Part shown: piece by piece, positions 1-4,847 of the stretch
How positions within the stretch are numbered: the first letter of the stretch is position 1
How the letters are laid out: each line of letters opens with the position of its first letter
NCBI GenBank assembly: GCA_030041195.1
Contig: JASHOI010000423.1
Location: 1 to 8,880, forward strand
Length of the DNA: 8,880 nucleotides
DNA from: Streptosporangiaceae bacterium
Lineage (GTDB): Bacteria > Actinomycetota > Actinomycetes > Streptosporangiales > Streptosporangiaceae
Reading direction: 5' to 3'
Program-made: the position numbers and the translations under genes
The notes under the pieces: model-generated
Told to the model about the DNA's origin: nothing
Databases searched by the model: none
What the model saw: only the letters and a program-made list of their open reading frames with translations

Positions 1-284
1 CCTGGCCCGGTCAGCAGCACCTCGCAGATGTCTTTCCCGGTAACGGCGCGCGCGTCATGCCCGAACATCCGGGTGGCCGTCACCGGCCAGGACGTGATCC
101 GCCCGTCGAGGTCGAGTGTGAACGCGGTGAGGTCGGCCAGGTCCGGTTCGTGCCGTCGCGGCAGCGCGGCCGACTCGTTCCTGGCCGTCTCCGACACCAC
201 TGCCACCTGCACCAGCCTCGACAAAGGGGAACCACCGGGCGCGGCCACCATCAATGGCCGTGGGACCTTTTGTCCTGCCTCCAT
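1..284 (-). CDS. PAS-domain protein, N-terminal part (runs off the left edge)
   Basis: Reading the minus strand from the ATG at 284 gives 94 codons open to the window edge. After a charged, probably helical region (about residues 20-50) the frame enters a PAS-like core: FTLDLDGRITSWP at 55-67, TATRMFGHDARAVTGKDI at 69-86, then EVLLTGP. The pattern 'LD.DGRI.SW...A.R.FG..A..V.GKD' is typical of PAS sensor domains. In actinomycetes such a PAS often precedes a SpoIIE-type PP2C phosphatase, GAF or kinase module, but the output domain is outside the window. No Shine-Dalgarno sequence precedes ATG 284; it is the first ATG or GTG after the in-frame stop at 345-347. TTG 254, ATG 251 and GTG 248 are alternative starts. 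The gene is divergent from the methyltransferase array and shares its intergenic region, so it may be a sensor or regulator, though nothing here proves a link. The domain call is fairly sure; the full protein type is unknown. Confidence 0.72.
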   Translation of the reverse strand, partial: MEAGQKVPRPLMVAAPGGSPLSRLVQVAVVSETARNESAALPRRHEPDLADLTAFTLDLDGRITSWPVTATRMFGHDARAVTGKDICEVLLTGP

Positions 285-386
285 AGAATATGGCGCCTGA
301 TTGGCCGTATCATTGAAAATCGTGCAATTGCAAAATTCAAGTTGTCACCAGGACAAAGCTGTCTCGTGGCCTGACGGTACTGTCTG
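285..386. promoter_or_regulatory. Divergent intergenic region with AT-rich palindromes
   Basis: This 102-bp gap separates the minus-strand PAS gene from the plus-strand methyltransferase array and should hold both promoters. Positions 308-340 are strikingly AT-rich for this genome. The gap contains the perfect 10-bp palindrome TGCAATTGCA (323-332), flanked by TTGAA (313-317) and TTCAA (336-340). An inverted repeat TTGTC-N5-GACAA lies at 342-356, and the near-palindrome GACGGTACTGTC at 373-384 ends two bases before the methyltransferase start. No convincing -35/-10 pair with standard spacing was found; TACTGT (378-383) is a possible -10 for a nearly leaderless transcript. The palindromes could be operator sites. 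The promoter role is inferred from position. Confidence 0.5.
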
Positions 387-1199
387 ATGACTGACGATCT
401 GAGCTGGGTGCCGCCGGACGTCGACACCAGACGGGCGAACGTGGCCCGGGTGTACGACTATTGGCTCGGCGGCAGCCACAACTTCCTCGCTGACCAGGAC
501 GCTGCCAGGGCACTGCTGGCCGTCGAGCCCAACATGCGGGTCGGCGCCCGGGCGAACCGGGCCTTCCTTGGCCGCGCGGTGCGCTTCCTGGCCGCGAACG
601 GGATCCGCCAGTTCCTGGACATCGGCTCCGGGATCCCGACCGAGGGCAACGTGCACGAGGTCGCCGAGCAGGCCGGCCCTGGTGCCCACGTCGTCTATGC
701 CGACATCGACCAGGTCGCCGTGGCGCACAGCCGCGCAATCCTGGCCGGAAACGCGAACGCCGCGGTCATCGAGGCCGATCTGCGTGAACCACAGAAGATT
801 CTCGCGAACGACATAGTTCGCGACCTGATCGATTTCGCGCAGCCGGCCGGGCTGCTGCTGAATATGGTCCTGCACTTCATCGGCGACGCCGACGATCCCT
901 GGCATATTGTCGCCACCTTCCGCGACGCACTCGCGCCCGGCAGCTATCTCGTGCTGGGTGCTCCGACCAACGAGAGCAGGCCCATGGTGGCGCAGGCTAC
1001 CGAGAAGGTCTACAACCGCAGCATCTCCACCCGGGCACAGGTGCGCTCCCGCGCCGAGATCCTGCGGTTCTTCGACGGGTTCGACCTCGTGGACCCCGGA
1101 CTCGTCTATATCCCGGAGTGGCGGCCCGACTCACCCGACGATGTTCCAGAGGACCCGAGCCGGATCTGGATCCTGGCCGGCGTCGGGCGCCGTCTATGA
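387..1199 (+). CDS. SAM-dependent methyltransferase, DUF574/Methyltransf_19 family, copy 1
   Basis: This 270-residue protein of the actinobacterial DUF574 (Methyltransf_19) family is a predicted cytoplasmic Rossmann-fold SAM methyltransferase with unknown acceptor. Visible motifs are the N-terminal family signature RVYDYWLGGSHNF (21-33), ANRAFLGRAVRFL (56-68), the SAM-binding motif I FLDIGSGIPT (76-85), the acidic VVYADID (102-108) at the end of the second strand, EADLREP (129-135), and the strands around NMVLHFIGD (159-167) and PGSYLVL (184-190). The start is well fixed: an in-frame stop lies at 372-374 and only ATG 387 begins the conserved MTDDLSWVPP. No Shine-Dalgarno is visible, so the message may be leaderless or use a weak site. 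The TGA stop overlaps the next ATG by four bases. His192, which copies 2 and 3 have after the PGSYL strand, is Ala here. About 77% identical to copy 2 and 76% to copy 3. Confidence 0.93.
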   Translation: MTDDLSWVPPDVDTRRANVARVYDYWLGGSHNFLADQDAARALLAVEPNMRVGARANRAFLGRAVRFLAANGIRQFLDIGSGIPTEGNVHEVAEQAGPGAHVVYADIDQVAVAHSRAILAGNANAAVIEADLREPQKILANDIVRDLIDFAQPAGLLLNMVLHFIGDADDPWHIVATFRDALAPGSYLVLGAPTNESRPMVAQATEKVYNRSISTRAQVRSRAEILRFFDGFDLVDPGLVYIPEWRPDSPDDVPEDPSRIWILAGVGRRL

Positions 1200-2008
1200 C
1201 CGAGGACCTGAGCTGGGTCCCTCCTGGCGTCGACACCAAGCGGGCCAACGCGGCCCGGGTGTACGACTACTTGCTCGGCGGCAGCCACAGCTTCCTCGCC
1301 GACCAGGATGTGGCCAGGGGGATCATGGCCGTCGACCCCAATATCCGCCTTATCACGCTCGCCAACCGAGCGTTCCTCGGCCGGGCAGTGCGCTTTCTCG
1401 CCGCGAATGGCATCCGCCAGTTCCTGGACATCGGCTCGGGCATCCCGACCCAGGGCAACGTGCACGAGATCGCCCAGAACGTGAGCCCTGGCGCGCACGT
1501 CGTCTACGCCGACATCGACGAAGTGGCCGTCGCGCATAGCCGGGCCATCCTGACGGGGAATCCGGCCGCCGCAGCCATCGAAGCCGACCTGCGGGAACCA
1601 GGGAAGATTCTCGAGAACGGCACGGTCAGCGACCTGATCGACTTTGCCCAGCCGACTGGGCTGCTGATCAATATGGTGTTGCACTTCATCGGCGACGCCG
1701 AGGACCCGTGGCAGATCGTGGCCACGCTGCGGGGCGCGCTCGCGCCGGGGAGCTATCTGGTGATCGGTCACGCGACCAACGAGAGCAATCCGGTGCTGGC
1801 GCGGGCGACCGAGAGGGCGTACAAGACCAACGTCTCCACGCAGGGACGCGCTCGCTCGCGCGCCGAAATCTTGCGGTTCTTCGACGGGTCCGACCTCGTG
1901 GATCCGGGGCTGGTCTACATTCCGGAGTGGCGGCCGGACTCGCCCGAGGACGTTCCCGAAGACCCGAGCCAGTTCTGGGGTCTCGTGGGGGTGGGCCGCC
2001 TGACATGA
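1196..2008 (+). CDS. SAM-dependent methyltransferase, DUF574/Methyltransf_19 family, copy 2
   Basis: Second member of the tandem array, again exactly 270 residues and alignable to the others without gaps. It carries the family signature RVYDYLLGGSHSF (21-33), motif I FLDIGSGIPT (76-85), VVYADID (102-108), EADLREP (129-135), NMVLHFIGD (159-167) and PGSYLVIGH (184-192). It is the only copy keeping both His163 and His192. It differs most from its neighbours at residues 41-55 (IMAVDPNIRLITL) and 201-220, likely surface or substrate-facing segments. A longer frame begins at 1118, but ATG 1196 is chosen because it gives the conserved MTEDLSWVPP start and the 4-bp ATGA overlap with copy 1. No Shine-Dalgarno is seen, so translation probably depends on termination-reinitiation from copy 1. 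The acceptor is unknown. Confidence 0.93.
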   Translation: MTEDLSWVPPGVDTKRANAARVYDYLLGGSHSFLADQDVARGIMAVDPNIRLITLANRAFLGRAVRFLAANGIRQFLDIGSGIPTQGNVHEIAQNVSPGAHVVYADIDEVAVAHSRAILTGNPAAAAIEADLREPGKILENGTVSDLIDFAQPTGLLINMVLHFIGDAEDPWQIVATLRGALAPGSYLVIGHATNESNPVLARATERAYKTNVSTQGRARSRAEILRFFDGSDLVDPGLVYIPEWRPDSPEDVPEDPSQFWGLVGVGRLT

Positions 2009-2817
2009 CCGACGATCTGATCTGGGTGCCACCGGGCGCCGAAGCCAAGCGGGCCAACGTGGCCCGGGTCTACGACTACTGGCTGGGTGGCAGCCACAAC
2101 TTCCTCGCCGACCAGGACGTGGCCAGGGCGATCATGGCCATCGAGCCCAACGCGCGCGAAGGCGCCCGGGCCAACCGTGCGTTCCTCGGCCGCGCCGTTC
2201 GCTTTATGGCCGGGAACGGGATCCGCCAGTTCCTGGACATCGGGTCTGGCATCCCAACCAACGGCAGCGTGCACGAGATCGCGCAGCAGGCCAGCCCGGG
2301 TGCCCACGTCGTCTACACCGACATCGACGACGTCGCGGTCGCGCACAGCAGGGCCATCCTGACGGGGAACCCGGACGCCGCGGTGATCGAGGCTGACCTG
2401 CGGGAACCGTGGAAGATTCTCGAGAACGGCACGGTCCGCAGCCTGATCGACTTTACTCAGCCGGCCGGGCTGCTGCTGAACATGGTGCTGCCGTTCATCA
2501 GCGACGCCGAGGACCCATGGCGGATCGTGCAGACGCTGCGCCAGGGACTCGTTCCCGGCAGCTACCTGCTGCTCGCCCACGCCTCGAATGAGGCTAAGCC
2601 GGTCGTGGCGCAGGCGGCGCAGAAGGTCTATAACCGCAGTGTCCCCACGGACTTCCACGCGCGCTCCCGCCCCGATATCTTGCGGTTCTTCGACGGGTTC
2701 GACCTCGTGGATCCGGGGCTGGTCTACATCCCGCAGTGGCGGCCCGACTCGCCCGGAGACGTTCCACAGGACCCGAGCAAGTTCTGGGTCCTCGTGGGCG
2801 TTGGCCGCCGCGGATGA
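2005..2817 (+). CDS. SAM-dependent methyltransferase, DUF574/Methyltransf_19 family, copy 3
   Basis: Third 270-residue member, about 76% identical to copy 1 and 75% to copy 2. ATG 2005 overlaps the stop of copy 2 in ATGA and begins the conserved MTDDLIWVPPG; a purine-rich G-run upstream may help initiation. Motifs match its sisters: RVYDYWLGGSHNF (21-33), FLDIGSGIPT (76-85), VVYTDID (102-108), EADLREP (129-135). It is the most altered copy near the active-site side: copies 1 and 2 read VLHFIGD at 161-167 whereas this one reads VLPFISD, so His163 is Pro and Gly166 is Ser. Residues 201-220 are also distinct. Whether it is catalytically active or has become a partner or regulatory subunit is open. 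The gene ends 11 bp before the convergent beta-helix gene, and its stop again forms ATGA. Confidence 0.93.
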   Translation: MTDDLIWVPPGAEAKRANVARVYDYWLGGSHNFLADQDVARAIMAIEPNAREGARANRAFLGRAVRFMAGNGIRQFLDIGSGIPTNGSVHEIAQQASPGAHVVYTDIDDVAVAHSRAILTGNPDAAVIEADLREPWKILENGTVRSLIDFTQPAGLLLNMVLPFISDAEDPWRIVQTLRQGLVPGSYLLLAHASNEAKPVVAQAAQKVYNRSVPTDFHARSRPDILRFFDGFDLVDPGLVYIPQWRPDSPGDVPQDPSKFWVLVGVGRRG

Positions 2818-2839
2818 CCGGCGAGCTGTTACGGGTAAC
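2814..2839 (+). pseudogene. Possible remnant of a fourth methyltransferase start
   Basis: The stop of copy 3 overlaps another ATG in the same ATGA arrangement that links copies 1-2 and 2-3. The following codons read MTGELLRVT, resembling the MTDDLIWVP start of copy 3. Base by base, 19 of 26 positions match the start of copy 3. After that, similarity stops and the sequence is the 3' end of the convergent gene. It could be a decayed or recombined fourth copy, or coincidence helped by codon bias. Low confidence. Confidence 0.3.
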
Positions 2840-4745
2840 TTGTGACATCGACCGGCTCCACCGTCCCTGGGTTCGTGGATGTCACCGGACCGCCGACCCC
2901 GTTGATGATCGAGCTGTCGCCGCCGGAGCCGGCAATCCACACGCCGAAGATGTCGTGGAACTGCACACCGGGCGTGTCCGGAGACTCGAAGGCTTCAGCG
3001 TCGTACAACGTGGCCGTGGTGTCGATGAACACGACGTAGCTGCCCATCCCGTAGCCCTGGAACGTCCGGACGTTCGGCGTGACCAGGAAGGCGGGGTAGC
3101 CGTCCTGGCTCGGCGATTCCATCCAGTCCGACTGGGTGGGCGGGTCATACGGCAGCTCGTTCTGGAAGAAGATGTCGGTGCCGCCCTGGCCGCTCCAGAT
3201 CACCTCGTTCTTCTGGTAGTGCTCGACCGCCAGGCCGTAGGCGGTGACGTCGCTGCCGGTAACCACGACGCCGGTGTCGCCCTTGTTCTGCGTCCACCCG
3301 ACGTCGTTGCCATGATCCGCGCGCCATGCCCACACGTCATCGATGATCGAGTTGTCGGCGTTGTCGAGGAGGCTGACCGTCGCCGACACGGGCGTCGTCT
3401 CTGCGCCGCCGATCCGGAAGAAGACGTCCTGGATGGTGTCCGGGTCGGCGGCGGTGCCAGCGCCCAGCCCGGGCACGCCGACCGAGAGCAGCACCGGCGA
3501 GTTGACCGGGCCGGCGTCGACAATGAGGCCGGACAGCTTCACGCCGGTGTTCGCAGCGACGACCATCGCGGCGTTGCCATGCTGGGGTACGAGCGTCGCG
3601 AACCCCAGGCCCATCACGACGGTATCCGGGTGGCTGACCACGATTGGCTGGTCAAGGTCGTAGACGCCGGGCGTGAGGATGAGATTGCGGCCCCGGGCCA
3701 GCGCAGCGTTGATGGCCGGAGCAGGCGTACTCGGGCTGGCCACGAAGAACGCCGAGATCGGGATCGACCGGCCGGCTTCGGTGCCGCTGGCCCACGACGG
3801 CCCGGACGAACCGTGCTCGACGGCCGGCACGAAGACGCGGTAGCTGCCGTCCGAGTCGGTGTACAGGAACGGCTCCTCCTCGGTGACCGGGCTGGCCGGC
3901 AGCGTCGTGTACTGCGTTCCCGTCGTCCCGCCGAAGCCCTGGGCCGGCGCGCCGACGTCGCCGGAGAAGACCTGGTTCCAGACGCTGTTGGTCCAGTCGT
4001 CGATGCTGCTGTTCCTGACCAGGAACTGCTGCTGGGTGCCGTTGATCACGCTGCCGCCGGAGAACACCGAGTCGGCGATGAACCCGCCGCTTGAGTAGCC
4101 CGGCGAGGTGCAGTAGTCGAACAGCGTCACGGTCCCGTTGATGTCGACCCGGCGCATCGGCGAGGCCTGCGAGGTGGCCCAGAACTCGGTCCCGTCTGGG
4201 CACGGTACCGGGCTGACGTTGGGCGGCGCGGTGACGTTGATCGTCAGGTTGGACAGCGAGCGCCAGAAGTTGTCCAGCGCGGTGCAGCTGCCGGACGAGC
4301 ACTGGTTGTAGACGTCGACGGCGCCGTTGATCACGACGTCGCCGGGCAGGGCACCCAGGCCGGCGACGGCGGTGTAGTAGCCGACCTGGAAGATCAGCGG
4401 GTCGGCCGCTGACCCGTAGGTGCCCGGCTCGAACAGCAGCTCATAGCGCTGCGTGCCGAACTGGTTGCTGACCTGCTGGCTGGCGATCGAGTCGACCGTG
4501 GCCTGGATCTGGCTCTGCGGCATGCTCGGGCTGAACACATACACGTTGGGCCCGAAGCTTGGCTGGCCAGGCGGCGTGGCAGGCGCGGCGAGCGCTGGGG
4601 CCCCGGCGGCTAAGACCGACGTCGCGGCGGCCAGGATGAACGCGGCCGCGACGGCGATCGGACGGCGCCGCGGTTTGCGGGCGGGCCGGCTTGACCGCGT
4701 TGCTGGGCGTCCCGTTCGGGGCGGAACATCGAGGATCGATGCCAT
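2829..4745 (-). CDS. Secreted beta-helix-like protein, probable polysaccharide-active enzyme
   Basis: A 638-residue exported protein. The N-terminus has a long basic n-region (Arg/Lys-rich to residue 29), a hydrophobic segment 30-47 and an Ala-X-Ala type cleavage site near 51-54 (ALAA/P). The mature part falls into two similar halves. One begins at FGPNVYVFSPSM (64-75) and continues with LLFEPGTYGS (103-112) and VAGLG (127-131). The second begins near 350 with NLILTPGVYDLDQPIVV and VVMGLGFATL, followed by short beta-rich turns up to about 615. Segments such as LLF.PGTY and VMGLG are typical of pectate-lyase-like right-handed beta-helices; the two-lobed layout recalls GH55- or GH87-like glucanases. 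Relatives are commonly labelled 'adenylyl cyclase' or 'coagulation factor 5/8 type' proteins; I see no cyclase motif. A GAGGAGGT ribosome site lies 10 bases before the ATG. It is last in the transporter operon. Fold fairly likely; substrate and catalysis unknown. Confidence 0.8.
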   Translation of the reverse strand: MASILDVPPRTGRPATRSSRPARKPRRRPIAVAAAFILAAATSVLAAGAPALAAPATPPGQPSFGPNVYVFSPSMPQSQIQATVDSIASQQVSNQFGTQRYELLFEPGTYGSAADPLIFQVGYYTAVAGLGALPGDVVINGAVDVYNQCSSGSCTALDNFWRSLSNLTINVTAPPNVSPVPCPDGTEFWATSQASPMRRVDINGTVTLFDYCTSPGYSSGGFIADSVFSGGSVINGTQQQFLVRNSSIDDWTNSVWNQVFSGDVGAPAQGFGGTTGTQYTTLPASPVTEEEPFLYTDSDGSYRVFVPAVEHGSSGPSWASGTEAGRSIPISAFFVASPSTPAPAINAALARGRNLILTPGVYDLDQPIVVSHPDTVVMGLGFATLVPQHGNAAMVVAANTGVKLSGLIVDAGPVNSPVLLSVGVPGLGAGTAADPDTIQDVFFRIGGAETTPVSATVSLLDNADNSIIDDVWAWRADHGNDVGWTQNKGDTGVVVTGSDVTAYGLAVEHYQKNEVIWSGQGGTDIFFQNELPYDPPTQSDWMESPSQDGYPAFLVTPNVRTFQGYGMGSYVVFIDTTATLYDAEAFESPDTPGVQFHDIFGVWIAGSGGDSSIINGVGGPVTSTNPGTVEPVDVTSYP

Positions 4746-4755
4746 CGGTGATCAG

Positions 4756-4763
4756 ACCTCCTC
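4756..4763 (-). promoter_or_regulatory. Strong Shine-Dalgarno of the beta-helix gene
   Basis: On the minus strand GAGGAGGT is followed by 10 bases and then ATG 4745. It fixes the start despite the unusually long basic n-region of the signal peptide. It lies between two direct copies of GGTGATCAG (4747-4755 and 4770-4778); their self-complementary TGATCA cores could pair in the RNA and place the site in a loop. Confidence 0.7.
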
Positions 4764-4778
4764 GGGCTTGGTGATCAG

Positions 4779-4819
4779 GGCCCGCCCCCGGAGGTGGGGG
4801 GAGAATCCGGGGGCGGGCC
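4779..4819 (-). terminator. 14-bp GC-rich intercistronic hairpin
   Basis: GGCCCGCCCCCGGA (4779-4792) and TCCGGGGGCGGGCC (4806-4819) are perfect inverted repeats separated by a 13-base loop. They sit in the 90-bp gap between the solute-binding protein stop and the beta-helix start. No T-run follows on either strand, so it may be an actinobacterial U-less terminator, a partial attenuator, or an mRNA-stabilising structure protecting the 3' end of the binding-protein message. The hairpin itself is certain from sequence; its role is inferred. Confidence 0.65.
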
Positions 4820-4825
4820 GTGTTT

Positions 4826-4847
4826 CCGCGGTTGCTCAGGACCGCGG
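4826..4847 (-). repeat. Small inverted repeat across the binding-protein stop codon
   Basis: CCGCGGT (4826-4832) and ACCGCGG (4841-4847) form a 7-bp stem whose loop contains the TGA at 4836-4838. With the larger hairpin just downstream it gives two adjacent GC-rich structures at the end of the gene. It may simply reflect GC content. Confidence 0.35.

Larger units (their letters stand above)
387..2817 (+). repeat. Tandem triplication of a methyltransferase gene
   Basis: The three genes repeat with a period of exactly 809 bp (starts at 387, 1196 and 2005): 813 bp each minus a 4-bp overlap. Ungapped residue-by-residue comparison by eye gives 63, 65 and 68 differences in 270 for pairs 1-2, 1-3 and 2-3. 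All pairs are thus nearly equally diverged, while length is perfectly preserved. Copies 2 and 3 nevertheless share near-identical DNA patches, for example 26 identical bases at 1602-1627 and 2411-2436. This fits old tandem duplication with retained function and possibly patchy gene conversion. Confidence 0.9.

Noticed and set aside
28..374. Plus-strand frames at 28-300 and 57-374
   Set aside because: The minus strand there encodes a recognisable PAS domain, whereas these frames have no recognisable motif and run into the AT-rich intergenic region.
1915..2940. 341-residue open frame antisense to methyltransferase copies 2 and 3
   Set aside because: It mirrors the codon pattern of the strongly conserved plus-strand genes and is Arg/Gly/Pro/His-rich with no domain motifs. 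A parallel antisense frame covers copies 1 and 2 (1106-2032), as expected from GC-rich duplicated DNA.
2736..4094. 452-residue plus-strand open frame opposite the beta-helix gene
   Set aside because: Low-complexity Arg/Asp/Val-rich composition with no motifs. The minus-strand frame has a signal peptide, a ribosome site and a coherent fold.
2829..4745. Adenylyl cyclase or discoidin (coagulation factor 5/8) protein
   Set aside because: No cyclase catalytic motif or discoidin domain is visible; the repeats are beta-helix-like, so such labels are probably inherited errors.
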